A stretch of DNA of 64,000 nt from DASYRM01 sp036004405 (lineage in GTDB: Bacteria > Acidobacteriota > Vicinamibacteria > Vicinamibacterales > UBA2999): NCBI GenBank assembly GCA_036004405.1, contig DASYRM010000015.1:42979-106978 (forward strand), read 5' to 3'. Both the position numbers and the translations under genes were made by a program. Shown piece after piece: positions 1 through 8,423 of this stretch; within the stretch, counting starts at the first letter, position 1; every line of letters starts with the position of its first letter. The notes beneath the pieces were generated by a model, which was not told the origin of the DNA, searched no databases, and saw nothing but the letters and a program-made list of their open reading frames with translations.

Positions 1-1
1 C

Positions 2-673
2 GAAGGCACCGACGACCTGACGCGGGCGATCGGTTCGGCCGCGTGCGTCATCGCCGACCGGCACGGCGAGGCGGACGCCGAATGGGCGGGCGACGACGGG
101 CTCGGGCTGCTGCGCCGGCTGCTCCCGTGGACGGAGAACACGCCGCTCGTCTTCGCCGGCGCGACGCAGGCGGAGCTGATGTCGACCGTTCGCCGCGAGC
201 AGCACGTCCGGCGTGCCCTGCTGATCGGATCGGCGCCGGAAGCCTACGCCTCGGCGATGCGGTCAATGGTGGCGCTCGAGGCCGGATGCTCGCCGGCCGA
301 AGTGTCGCTCGCCGTGCTCGGGCTCCCCCCGGCCGGCCTGGTCGTCCCGTGGAGCGAAGCGGCCATCGGCGGCTTCGCGCTCGAGCGCACGCTCACGCCG
401 GTGCAGATGTCGCGGCTCGACGCCCGCGCACCGCGGCTGTGGCCGCCGGGGCCCTTCGCGCTCGGCATGGCGGCCGCCTGCGCGGTGGAGGCGATCGTCA
501 CCGCATCGCGCCGGTCGCTCAGCGTGCTCACCGTGCTCGACGGCGAATATGGCGTCCGCAACCGGCTGGGGTCGATGCCCGCGCTCCTCGATGCCGGCGG
601 CGTCGCGCGGGTCCGCGTGCCGTCGCTCAGCAGCCGCGAACGGGTGCTGGTCGAAACCGCTCTTGGCGGGTAG
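2..673 (+). CDS. Divergent malate/lactate dehydrogenase-like protein (5' end outside window)
   Basis: The frame is open from base 2, so the start lies upstream. The C-terminal half reads like the LDH/MDH fold: a segment PWSEAAIGG where the family has its catalytic loop, then a closing block SVLTVLDGEYGVRN followed by a final helix, matching the usual VSAYLDGEYG...VPVVLGRNG region of malate dehydrogenases. The catalytic GxHGD motif that should precede PWSEAAIGG is not present; the sequence there is LGLPPAGL, with no histidine. I infer a non-catalytic or repurposed paralogue rather than a working malate dehydrogenase. The stop TAG at 671-673 forms the left edge of a hairpin element. Family placement rests on C-terminal similarity only. 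Confidence 0.5.
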   Translation, partial: EGTDDLTRAIGSAACVIADRHGEADAEWAGDDGLGLLRRLLPWTENTPLVFAGATQAELMSTVRREQHVRRALLIGSAPEAYASAMRSMVALEAGCSPAEVSLAVLGLPPAGLVVPWSEAAIGGFALERTLTPVQMSRLDARAPRLWPPGPFALGMAAACAVEAIVTASRRSLSVLTVLDGEYGVRNRLGSMPALLDAGGVARVRVPSLSSRERVLVETALGG

Positions 674-763
674 AGGTGCGCCTGCAGGCGGACCTGACCG
701 CCTCCGCTAAAGCTACGGCGAGTCCGCCGAAGCCTTCGGCGAAGGCGGAAGGTCCGCCTCTAC
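670..763. repeat. Composite intergenic palindrome with TAGAGG edge
   Basis: GTAGAGG at 670-676 pairs with CCTCTAC at 757-763, and GGCGGACCT at 687-695 pairs with AGGTCCGCC at 750-758. The interior holds a smaller self-complementary run around 725-745. The left edge supplies the TAG stop of the upstream gene. It belongs to the dispersed hairpin family described in the findings. Confidence 0.7.
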
Positions 764-789
764 GAACGATGGACCTGCTAGGATCGCGC

Positions 790-2316
790 ATGCGCTCGTT
801 TGCTGCGGCTGGGGTGCTGGCGCTCGCCGGCGTGGCCGCGGCCGGCCCTGGCGACATTCCACCGTCTGCGCTGCTGGACCACATCAAGTTCCTGGCCTCG
901 GACGAGCTGCGCGGCCGGGCGGACGGATCGGCGGAGCTCGAACGAGCGGCCGACTACATTGCCGATCGGTTTCGCACTGCCGGCCTGAAGCCGGGCGGCG
1001 ACAAGGGCAGCTGGTTCCAGCCGTTCGAGCTCGTCGCCGGCCTCAACGTCGGCGAGGGCAACGAGCTCTCGATCGCGCACGGCGGCAAGACGCAGCGCTT
1101 CACGCTTGGCACCAGCTACTATCCGCTCGCGACGCCGGCCGGCGCGTCCGACTCGGCACCGTCGGTGGCGCTCGAATCGGTGCCGCTCGTGTTTGCCGGC
1201 TACGGCCTGGTGGTGCCCTCGATCGGCTACGACGACTACCGGCGCGTGGACGTGTCGGGCAAAGTCGTTCTCATCTTCAGCCACGAGCCGCAGGAACGGC
1301 TGTCGAGCAGCCTGATGAACGGCGCCCGGCCGGTGATGGAGTCCAGTCTTGCCGCCAAGGAAGCCGCGGCGCGGACTCGTGGCGCCAGGGCGCTCATCGT
1401 GGTGGGCGATCCGGCCCACGCGCTCGACGAGGCCGACTACGGGCTGTTCACGAAAGACCCCGACGCCGAGGACAAGCCGATTCCGGTGCTGCGCCTCCGC
1501 CGCAAAGAGGCGCAGCCGCTCCTCGATCAATTCCTGCTGGACGGGCTGGCGCGCTTCATCGACGGCGACCTGCTGCCGCGATCGACCGTCCTCAACGGCG
1601 CCACGATCACCTACCAGGAGCATCTCTCCAAGAACCTCCGCACCGTGCGCAACGTCGTCGGCGTCCTGCCGGGCAGCGATCCCGCGCGCACGAAGGAGGC
1701 GATCGTCATCGGCGCCCACTACGACCACGTCGGGCTGGGCGGGCACCTGTCGATGTCGCCGGAGCGGACCGGCGAGATCCACAACGGCGCCGACGACAAC
1801 GCCTCGGGCACGTCGTCGGTCATCGAGATCGCGCGGCAGGCGGTGGCGCAGCGGGAGCGGTTTCCCCGCACGATGGTGTTCGTGGCGTTCGCCGGCGAGG
1901 AGCGCGGTCTGCTCGGCTCGGCGCACTACGTCGAAGCGCCGGCGGTGCCGGTGGCCGACACCATCGCGATGCTCAACCTGGACATGGTGGGCCGGGCGCG
2001 CGGCAGCGTCGACGTGAGCGGCCTCGAGTACGCACCGTCGATCGAGCAGGATCTGCGGGCCGCGGGCCAGGGGCTCCGCGGCCTGAGCATCAAGCGGGAG
2101 GGCCCCGGGGCCGGTCGAAGCGACGACTCCAACTTCCAGTCGCGGCAGATACCCGCCATCAACTTCTTCACCGGCTTCCACGGCGACTACCATCGCCCCG
2201 GCGACGACTGGGAGAAGATCGACAGCCAGGGCACGTCACAGATCGCGACGCTCGCGTTCGAGCTCGCGGCCAGGCTCGCGGCCCGCCCCACGCGGCCCGA
2301 GTTCGTGCAGCGCTGA
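790..2316 (+). CDS. Secreted M28-family zinc aminopeptidase with PA domain
   Basis: About 508 residues. An N-terminal signal peptide (MRSFAAAGVLALAGVAAAG) precedes a protease-associated-like middle region and a C-terminal M28 peptidase domain. The co-catalytic zinc ligands are visible in order: His in AHYDH (about residues 310-313), Asp in GADDNASG, Glu-Glu in FAGEERG, Asp in LNLDMVGR and His in DYHRPGDD. It should hydrolyse N-terminal residues of peptides outside the cytoplasm. Start chosen at 790 because the signal peptide begins there and AGGA lies 7-10 bases upstream; an ATG at 769 in the same frame is the alternative. Eight bases separate it from the next gene, so the three genes to 4963 may be one transcript. 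Confidence 0.9.
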   Translation: MRSFAAAGVLALAGVAAAGPGDIPPSALLDHIKFLASDELRGRADGSAELERAADYIADRFRTAGLKPGGDKGSWFQPFELVAGLNVGEGNELSIAHGGKTQRFTLGTSYYPLATPAGASDSAPSVALESVPLVFAGYGLVVPSIGYDDYRRVDVSGKVVLIFSHEPQERLSSSLMNGARPVMESSLAAKEAAARTRGARALIVVGDPAHALDEADYGLFTKDPDAEDKPIPVLRLRRKEAQPLLDQFLLDGLARFIDGDLLPRSTVLNGATITYQEHLSKNLRTVRNVVGVLPGSDPARTKEAIVIGAHYDHVGLGGHLSMSPERTGEIHNGADDNASGTSSVIEIARQAVAQRERFPRTMVFVAFAGEERGLLGSAHYVEAPAVPVADTIAMLNLDMVGRARGSVDVSGLEYAPSIEQDLRAAGQGLRGLSIKREGPGAGRSDDSNFQSRQIPAINFFTGFHGDYHRPGDDWEKIDSQGTSQIATLAFELAARLAARPTRPEFVQR

Positions 2317-2324
2317 CCCTGCGC

Positions 2325-3650
2325 ATGGTCCTCGTGGCCATCCTCGTCGCTGCGGCGCTGATTCTCGTCAACGCCGTCTACGTCGCCGCCGAGTTCTCCG
2401 CGGTGAGCGTGCGTCACAGCCGGCTGCGGCAGCTGGCAGACGACGGCAACCCGCTGGCGCGGTGGCTGCTGCCGCGACTGGCGACGCCGGCCGCGCGCGA
2501 TCGTTACATCGCCGCGTGCCAGATCGGTATCACCATCTCGAGCCTGGGTCTGGGCGCCTACGCGCAGTCCACGCTGGCGGTGTGGCTGACGCCGCAGCTG
2601 GCGAGCCTCGGAGGGCTGCAGCCGCTGGCAGCGCAGACCACCGCGGCAGTCATCGTGCTGCTGTCGCTCACGGCGGCGCAGGTGATCTTCGGCGAGCTCG
2701 TGCCCAAGTTGCTGGCGCTTCAGTACCCGACGCCGGCCGCCCTCTACACGCTGCCGCCGATGGTGGCGTCGCTCTGGCTCTACCGCCCGTTCATCCGCTG
2801 GCTGAACGGCAGCGGGCTGCTGCTCCTGCGACTACTCGGCGCGCCGCAGCAGGCGCACCGGCACATCCACTCGCCCGACGAGATCGAGCTACTCATCGCC
2901 GAGAGCCGCGAGGGCGGCCTGCTCGAGCCCGACGAGCACCGCCGGTTGCAGCGCGCCCTGCGCCTCAACATCCGCCAGGCCAAGCAGCTGATGGTGCCGC
3001 GAACGCGGATGGCGGCGCTCGACGTGGAGACGTCGATGGACGCGGTGATCCGCGCCGTCGCCGCCAGCCCGTACTCGCGGCTGCCGGTCTATCGCGGCTC
3101 GCTCGACAACGTCGTGGGCGTGCTGCACACCAAGGACCTGGTGCGCTGGCTGGTGCGCGGGCGCGAGCCGGGCGTCACGCTCGCCACGCTGTGCCGGCCG
3201 ATCAGCGCCGTACACGAGAGCGTCACCGCCGATCGCGTCGTGCGCCACATGCGCGAGCGCCGTTCGCACCAGGCGCTCGTGGTCGATGAGTTCGGCGGCA
3301 CGTCGGGCGTGATCTCGCTGCAGGACGTGCTTGCGGAGTTCCTGGGCGAGGTAGGCGACGAGTTCAAGGCAGCCGAGCCGGTCCACGAGGAGATCGTGGA
3401 AGGTCAGATACGGCTGCCGGGATCGATGACCGTCGTGGATGCCGCGGCGGCCCTCGACGCGGCGCTCGAAACCGACGCCACCACCGTCGGCGGCTACGTC
3501 ACCGAAGCGCTCGGCCGGCTGCCGGTTCCCGGCGACACCGTCACCATCGACGGCTATTCGTTCCGCGTGGAACAGGTGCACGATCGTGCCATCGAATCGG
3601 TGGTCGCCACCCGAGTGATGCCACCGGACGAAGACGAGGAGCGGGCATGA
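2325..3650 (+). CDS. CNNM/CorC-type (hemolysin C-like) membrane transporter with CBS pair, copy 1
   Basis: 441 residues. The N-terminal DUF21/CNNM membrane domain has several hydrophobic segments within about residues 1-190, including the conserved YIAACQIGITISSLGLG block. A pair of CBS domains follows (about 205-335; MVPRTRM and HQALVVDEFGGTSGV are typical) and then a C-terminal CorC_HlyC domain (from about 350; GGYVTEALGRLPVPGD). Family members are linked to Mg2+/Co2+ export, with CBS domains as nucleotide/Mg sensors. The stop overlaps the start of a second copy of the same architecture, so the two are translationally coupled and may heterodimerise (inference). Confidence 0.9.
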   Translation: MVLVAILVAAALILVNAVYVAAEFSAVSVRHSRLRQLADDGNPLARWLLPRLATPAARDRYIAACQIGITISSLGLGAYAQSTLAVWLTPQLASLGGLQPLAAQTTAAVIVLLSLTAAQVIFGELVPKLLALQYPTPAALYTLPPMVASLWLYRPFIRWLNGSGLLLLRLLGAPQQAHRHIHSPDEIELLIAESREGGLLEPDEHRRLQRALRLNIRQAKQLMVPRTRMAALDVETSMDAVIRAVAASPYSRLPVYRGSLDNVVGVLHTKDLVRWLVRGREPGVTLATLCRPISAVHESVTADRVVRHMRERRSHQALVVDEFGGTSGVISLQDVLAEFLGEVGDEFKAAEPVHEEIVEGQIRLPGSMTVVDAAAALDAALETDATTVGGYVTEALGRLPVPGDTVTIDGYSFRVEQVHDRAIESVVATRVMPPDEDEERA

Positions 3651-4963
3651 CCGAGGCCGCCATCCCCGTCCTCGTCATCGGCGCGCTCGCGCTCGCCAAC
3701 GCGCTGTTCGTTGCCGCGGAGTTCGCCATCGTCGGCGCACCGCGGGCCAACATCGATCACCTGGCCGCCCAGGGCAGCCGGCTGGCGGCGCGGGTGGCGC
3801 GCATCCTGGCCGACCCGCGGCGGCAGGACCGCTACATCGCCACCACGCAGGTGGGCATTTCAGCCGCGAGCCTGGGGCTCGGCATGTATGGCGAACAGGT
3901 CATTGCCGAGTACGTGGAGGGGTGGCTGGCGCCGCTCGACGCCATCCGCTGGGTGGCGACGCATGCGCTGTCGAGCGGCATCGCGGTCGGCATCCTCACC
4001 TACGTGCACATCGTCATCGGCGAGATGGTGCCCAAGGGGTTGGCGCTGAAGTCCGCCATGCACACGTCGATGTACGTGTCGCCCATCATCGAGGCCCTCC
4101 AGGTGGCGCTCCTCCCGCTCATCGTGGTGCTCAACGCCGCCGGCAACGGCCTGCTGGCGGTGATCGGCATCAGGCGCGCGCAGAACGAAGCCGAGCGCTA
4201 CCACACGAGCGAAGAGCTGCAGTTCATCATCGAAGAAAGCCACGAGCGCGGGCTGCTCCGCGGCGAGTCGGGGCGCATCCTGCGCGAGCTCTTCGAGTTC
4301 GGCAATCTCACCGCCGGCGAGGTGATGGTGCCGCGCGTCCGCCTGGTGGGCATCGCCGCCGGCACCGCGATCGATGACGCGCAGGGCATCGTCCGCCAAA
4401 CCCCGCACACGCGGTATCCGGTCTACTCGGGCGACCTCGATCACATCGAGGGCAGCGTGCACATCAAGACGCTGCTGCGCCACATCGTGGCCGGCACGCC
4501 GGTGACGCTGCACGACGCGCGGCCGCTGCCGCACGTGCCCACCACGACGCCGCTCGACGAGGTGCTGGCGGCGATGCGCCGCGCGCGGGCGCACATGGCC
4601 GTGGTGATGGACGAGCACGGCGGCACCGCGGGCGTCGTGACCATCGGCGATCTCTTCGAGGAGGTGGTGGGCGACATCGACGAGGATCGCGGCCGTCCGC
4701 CCATCTCGAAGGACGCGCTTGGCCGCCTGGTCGTGCGCGGCACCGTCCGCTTGACCAGCGCGGGCGACGCGCTCGGCGTCACGCTCGAGCATCCGGACGT
4801 GCAGTCGGTGAGCGGGCTGGTGCTCGCACTGCTGGACCGCGGGGCCCAGGTCGGCGACGTGGTCACCTGGGGCCACGTGCGGATCGAGGTGACCGCCGTG
4901 GCCGGCCGCGGAGTGGCGGAAGCCGCGATGACGAAGCTGCCGTCGCCGCCAGCTCGTCCGTAA
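3647..4963 (+). CDS. CNNM/CorC-type membrane transporter with CBS pair, copy 2
   Basis: 438 residues, same order of domains as the preceding gene: CNNM/DUF21 membrane region (about 1-190, with YIATTQVGISAASLGLG), CBS pair (MVPRVRL; HMAVVMDEHGGTAGVV) and CorC_HlyC domain. The ATG lies in a 4-base ATGA overlap with the preceding stop, showing translational coupling. Sequence between the copies has diverged considerably, so this is an old tandem duplication. Probable role is divalent metal ion efflux or Mg homeostasis; substrate cannot be read from sequence. Confidence 0.9.
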   Translation: MTEAAIPVLVIGALALANALFVAAEFAIVGAPRANIDHLAAQGSRLAARVARILADPRRQDRYIATTQVGISAASLGLGMYGEQVIAEYVEGWLAPLDAIRWVATHALSSGIAVGILTYVHIVIGEMVPKGLALKSAMHTSMYVSPIIEALQVALLPLIVVLNAAGNGLLAVIGIRRAQNEAERYHTSEELQFIIEESHERGLLRGESGRILRELFEFGNLTAGEVMVPRVRLVGIAAGTAIDDAQGIVRQTPHTRYPVYSGDLDHIEGSVHIKTLLRHIVAGTPVTLHDARPLPHVPTTTPLDEVLAAMRRARAHMAVVMDEHGGTAGVVTIGDLFEEVVGDIDEDRGRPPISKDALGRLVVRGTVRLTSAGDALGVTLEHPDVQSVSGLVLALLDRGAQVGDVVTWGHVRIEVTAVAGRGVAEAAMTKLPSPPARP

Positions 4964-5022
4964 GTCGGCGGGGCGGACCCCTGTTCGCCTCCAGCTCGGC
5001 GGACGTTATCATCAGCACGCCA

Positions 5023-6375
5023 GTGGCTCAGCCGAAGGTCTTCATCAGCTATCGCCGCAGCGACTCGCAGGCCCAGACCGGGCGCCTCTACGACCGCCTC
5101 AACCGCGCCTTTCCTGGCATGTTCTTCCGCGACGTCAGCGAGATCGGCGTCGGGGTGGATTTCGTGGCGCACGTCGAGCGCGCGGTGGGCGCGAGCGTCG
5201 CGCTCATCGCCGTCATCGGGCCGACGTGGGTCAGCGCCGCGGATGAAAAGGGAGCGAGGCGTCTGGACTCGCCGGACGATTTCGTCCGCGTCGAGGTGCG
5301 GTCCGCGTTGGCGCGGAAGATCCGGATCATCCCCGTGCTCGTCGGCAACACGGAGATGGTGGAGGACGAGCACCTCCCCGACGACCTAAAGCCGCTCACG
5401 CGCTGGAACGCCATCCGCATCGTCGAGGAGTACTACGACCAGGGCATCGAGAAACTGGTGCGCAGCCTGGTGCCCGAGCTCGGCGAGCCGGTGGCCGAGG
5501 GCAACACGCACCAGGCCGACCAGAAGATCAACTCGCTGCGGGGCGAAGCCGAAGCCGCGATCGGCGTGGAGGACTGGTTCGGCGCCATTCAGGCGCTGCA
5601 GGCCGCGCTGTCGCTCGCGCCCAGCAACCACGAAGTGGCCGCGCGCCTGAAATGGGCCAACGATCAGCGCAAGTGGAGCGGGCTCTTCACCGAAGGGCAG
5701 GAGCTCTACGACCGCGGCAAGAAGGCGGCGGCGCTGCAGAAATTCCGGCAGGTGCGCGTGGCTGGCGGCGACTACAGGGGCGTCAACCAGCTCATTGCGC
5801 AAATCGAGTCCGAGGTGGCGAGCGAGTCGCGGCGCTCGACGGTGCGCCGCTGGACGTTCGGCACCGTCGCCACGATTACCGCCGTCCTCGCCCTGCTCGT
5901 CACGCTGGTCGTCTGGCAGATCAAGAGCGACTTCGCCCAGGACAACGGCGGGGATTCGCCACCCGCGACGACTGGCTCACCGGCACCGACTCCGGTCAGC
6001 AACGACGACGGCAAAGTCACGCCGCGACCGGCGCCGCCCCGGCCAGCGCCGGAGCCGGTCGAACCGCAACCGGTGGGCACGGGGTTCAGCCCCGTGGGGC
6101 GCTATCGCGCCGTCAACCACGAAAACCAGCAGATGCAATTCCAGCTGGCGCTCAACCCCAACTCGACGTTCCAGGTGCAGGCCAACGCCGGCTTCTACAA
6201 CGTGCCGCTCAGCGGCGGGACGTTCGCCTACGACGCGTCATCGGGCACGCTGCAGATGTCCGGCATGAACAACGTGGGCGGTCTGTTCAGCGAGCCGATG
6301 CAGGTCTACGAGCGGCACGACGATCACTTCCACGTGATGTACGCGGGCATTCGGTGGGACTTGTTCCCCGAATAG
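5023..6375 (+). CDS. Membrane-anchored TIR-domain protein
   Basis: 450 residues from a GTG start. Residues 5-135 form a TIR domain: KVFISYRRSD at the start, GVDFVAHVERAV and the beta strand SVALIAVIGPTWV, with Glu91 in FVRVEV at the place of the catalytic glutamate of NAD-cleaving TIR domains. Residues about 168-265 are a helical TPR-like stretch (DWFGAIQALQAALSLAPSN). One transmembrane helix lies at about 277-299. A Pro/Thr-rich linker and a roughly 90-residue beta-rich C-terminal domain (from GRYRAV) follow, probably on the far side of the membrane. No partner gene is adjacent. NADase activity is inferred from family knowledge; a scaffold role is possible. Confidence 0.75.
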   Translation: MAQPKVFISYRRSDSQAQTGRLYDRLNRAFPGMFFRDVSEIGVGVDFVAHVERAVGASVALIAVIGPTWVSAADEKGARRLDSPDDFVRVEVRSALARKIRIIPVLVGNTEMVEDEHLPDDLKPLTRWNAIRIVEEYYDQGIEKLVRSLVPELGEPVAEGNTHQADQKINSLRGEAEAAIGVEDWFGAIQALQAALSLAPSNHEVAARLKWANDQRKWSGLFTEGQELYDRGKKAAALQKFRQVRVAGGDYRGVNQLIAQIESEVASESRRSTVRRWTFGTVATITAVLALLVTLVVWQIKSDFAQDNGGDSPPATTGSPAPTPVSNDDGKVTPRPAPPRPAPEPVEPQPVGTGFSPVGRYRAVNHENQQMQFQLALNPNSTFQVQANAGFYNVPLSGGTFAYDASSGTLQMSGMNNVGGLFSEPMQVYERHDDHFHVMYAGIRWDLFPE

Positions 6376-6404
6376 GGCGGGAGGGGCGGTAAGAGCTTTC
6401 GTAG

Positions 6405-6426
6405 GGGCAGGTCTTTAGACCTGCCC
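6405..6426. repeat. Intergenic hairpin element spanning the lipB stop
   Basis: GGGCAGGTCT (6405-6414), loop TT, AGACCTGCCC (6417-6426): ten perfectly paired bases, preceded by CGTAG. It lies between two convergent genes. The lipB TAA stop sits in the loop and one arm encodes the last residues of LipB. It may serve as a bidirectional terminator, though there is no T-run. Confidence 0.7.
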
Positions 6427-7089
6427 GACCTGGCGGTCGAACACCGCCTCGAAGTGCTGAACGACCCGATCCTCGACTTCATCGATCGGGATCGTCCGGC
6501 CGGTCGCCTTCTCGAGCGACGTCACCCCGCGGTCGGTAATACCGCACGGCACGATCAGCTGAAAGTGATCCAGGCGCGTGGAGACGTTGAATGCGAACCC
6601 GTGACTGGTGATCCAGCGTGAGATGCGGACGCCGATGGCGCCGATCTTCTCCGCGGCTCCACTTCCCGCACCGAGCCACGCGCCGGTCAACCCGGGGATG
6701 CGCCCGGCGGTGACGCCGTAGTCGGCGCACGTGCGGATCATCACGTCCTCGAGGTCGCGCACGTAGCGGTGCACGTCCTGCCGGTCCGGACGCAGGTCGA
6801 GGATCGGGTAGCCGACGATCTGACCCGGCCCGTGATAGGTCACGTCGCCCCCGCGGCCGGTCTCTTCCACCGCAATCCCCAGCGCCGACAGTCGGTCCGG
6901 TGTCGCGACGACGTTGGAGCGCCCGCCGTCGCCCTTGACGCCGAGCGTGATGACGGCGGGATGCTGCAGGAGGATGAGGAGATCGGGCACGCGCTCCGCG
7001 CGCCGCTCCTCGACCAGTGCGCGCTGCATGCCCAACGCCTCGGGGTAGCTCACGGTCCCGAGCCGCCGGACCTCGAGGACCCGCGTCAC
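6415..7089 (-). CDS. lipB: Octanoyltransferase LipB
   Basis: 224 residues, GTG start. Transfers octanoate from octanoyl-ACP to the lipoyl domains of 2-oxoacid dehydrogenase E2 proteins and related acceptors; cytoplasmic. Hallmarks are present: RGGDVTYHGPGQ (residues 79-90), the catalytic lysine in EKIGAIGVR (Lys148), SHGFAFNV, and the acyl-thioester cysteine in VPCGI (Cys182). Length is normal. It follows the E2 gene by 10 bases and lpd lies upstream, so the enzyme is co-expressed with its own substrate protein. The last residues are encoded by an arm of a hairpin element. Confidence 0.95.
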   Translation of the reverse strand: MTRVLEVRRLGTVSYPEALGMQRALVEERRAERVPDLLILLQHPAVITLGVKGDGGRSNVVATPDRLSALGIAVEETGRGGDVTYHGPGQIVGYPILDLRPDRQDVHRYVRDLEDVMIRTCADYGVTAGRIPGLTGAWLGAGSGAAEKIGAIGVRISRWITSHGFAFNVSTRLDHFQLIVPCGITDRGVTSLEKATGRTIPIDEVEDRVVQHFEAVFDRQVGQV

Positions 7090-7099
7090 GGCTGCGACC

Positions 7100-8380
7100 T
7101 CAGAGGCCCGCGGGATCGAAGTGCTCGATGCGCCGCTTGAGATCGGCCATGAACTCGTCGGCGGCGAAGCCGTCGATGAGGCGGTGGTCGAACCCGAGCG
7201 TCAGATACGACATCGTGCGGATGACCAGCTCGTCGTTCACCACCAGGGGGCGTTTCTCGACGGCGCCGACACACAGGATCGCCACCTGCGGCTGGTTGAT
7301 GATCGGCAGGCCGAACTGCGCCCCGAGCTGGCCTGGGTTGGTGATGGTGAAGGTGCCGGCCTGCACTTCCTCGGGCTTCAGCTGCTTGGCCCTGGCACGC
7401 TCGGCCAGGTCGGCAATCGCCTTGCTCAAATCGACCGGCGTCAGGACGTCGGCCTGCTTCACCACCGGAACGATCAGGCCGCTGTCGAGCGCCACCGCGA
7501 TGCCGAGGTTGATGTCCTTCTTGTAGACGATCGTGTCGCCGTCGAGCGCGGCGTTGAGCACCGGGTAGGCGCGCAGCGACTCGCAGCACGCGCGTGCGAC
7601 GAAGGTCAGGTAGGTGAGCCGTGCGCCGGCCGCTTCGTATTCGGCCTTCTTCTGGCGCCGGATGCCGTCCACGGTGGTGAAGTCCACGTGGAAGACCGTG
7701 TGCACGTGCGCCGACGTGCGCCGGCTGAGCACCATGTGCTCGGCGATCTTGCGGCGCATCACCGAGAGCGGCTTCACCTCGACGTTCTCGCCGGGCTGAT
7801 ACGCCGGGACCCGGGGGCTCGGCGTGCCCGGCCGCGCGATCGCGGGCGTCTCGATGCGGTCGATGTAGCCGAGGATGTCGCGCTTGGTGACCCGTCCGCC
7901 GATACCCGATCCGCTGAGCGCCTCGATGTTGACGTTGTGGTCGTGCGCGATCCGCCGGACGACGGGTGACGACTTCCGGCGGCGGAGATCCTCCACCGAG
8001 CTCGGCGTCCGGGCCACGGGCGAGCCGTTGCTCGACGGATAGGGCGAGCGCGCCGGCGCCGGCGCGATGCCCGGAGCCGCGGGAGCCGCTGCGGCCGTCG
8101 CCGCGGATGCCGACACCGTGTCGCCGGCGGCCAGAGTCTCGCCCGCGGCGCCGATCAGCCCCACCACGCTGTCCACCGGCACCGTCTCGCCTTCGTTGAC
8201 CTTGATCTGGAGCAGCACGCCCGCGGCCGGCGACGGGATCTCGGCGTCCACCTTGTCGGTGGAGATCTCGAAGAGCGGCTCGTCGCGATCGACCGCGTCG
8301 CCCACCTTCTTGATCCAGCGGACGATCGTCCCTTCCGCGATCGATTCCCCCATCTGGGGCATCGTGATCGGTGTAGGCAT
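7100..8380 (-). CDS. 2-oxoacid dehydrogenase E2, dihydrolipoamide acyltransferase
   Basis: 426 residues from ATG at 8380, where the lipoyl domain begins (MPTPITMPQMGES). The lipoylated lysine is in STDKVD (Lys43). A Pro/Ala-rich linker leads to a peripheral subunit-binding domain (VRRIAHDHNVNIEALSG) and a C-terminal catalytic domain ending with the DHRLIDG active-site motif. The TDKVDAEIPSP lipoyl signature is closer to branched-chain/pyruvate or actinobacterial-type E2s than to the sucB gene at 16151, so the acyl substrate is left open. It lies between lpd and lipB. No E1 gene is adjacent. A CCTTGG-type repeat starts 4 bases upstream of the start codon. Confidence 0.85.
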   Translation of the reverse strand: MPTPITMPQMGESIAEGTIVRWIKKVGDAVDRDEPLFEISTDKVDAEIPSPAAGVLLQIKVNEGETVPVDSVVGLIGAAGETLAAGDTVSASAATAAAAPAAPGIAPAPARSPYPSSNGSPVARTPSSVEDLRRRKSSPVVRRIAHDHNVNIEALSGSGIGGRVTKRDILGYIDRIETPAIARPGTPSPRVPAYQPGENVEVKPLSVMRRKIAEHMVLSRRTSAHVHTVFHVDFTTVDGIRRQKKAEYEAAGARLTYLTFVARACCESLRAYPVLNAALDGDTIVYKKDINLGIAVALDSGLIVPVVKQADVLTPVDLSKAIADLAERARAKQLKPEEVQAGTFTITNPGQLGAQFGLPIINQPQVAILCVGAVEKRPLVVNDELVIRTMSYLTLGFDHRLIDGFAADEFMADLKRRIEHFDPAGL

Positions 8381-8383
8381 GCT

Positions 8384-8415
8384 GGCCTTTGGCCTTAGGC
8401 CTTGGACCTTGGGGC
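8384..8415. repeat. CCTTGG-type tandem repeat, locus 1
   Basis: Four near-copies of a GGCCTTNG unit on the plus strand, filling most of the gap between lpd and the E2 gene. In the direction of the E2 gene it reads as repeated CCAAGG/AAGGCC units ending just before the start codon, so it may act as ribosome-binding sequence, but its repetition elsewhere suggests a repeat family. Confidence 0.6.
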
Positions 8416-8423
8416 GTGTGTGC

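Noticed and set aside
43..789. N-terminal extension of the M28 peptidase frame
   Set aside because: Low-complexity Arg/Ala sequence overlapping the MDH-like gene; the signal peptide begins at 790.
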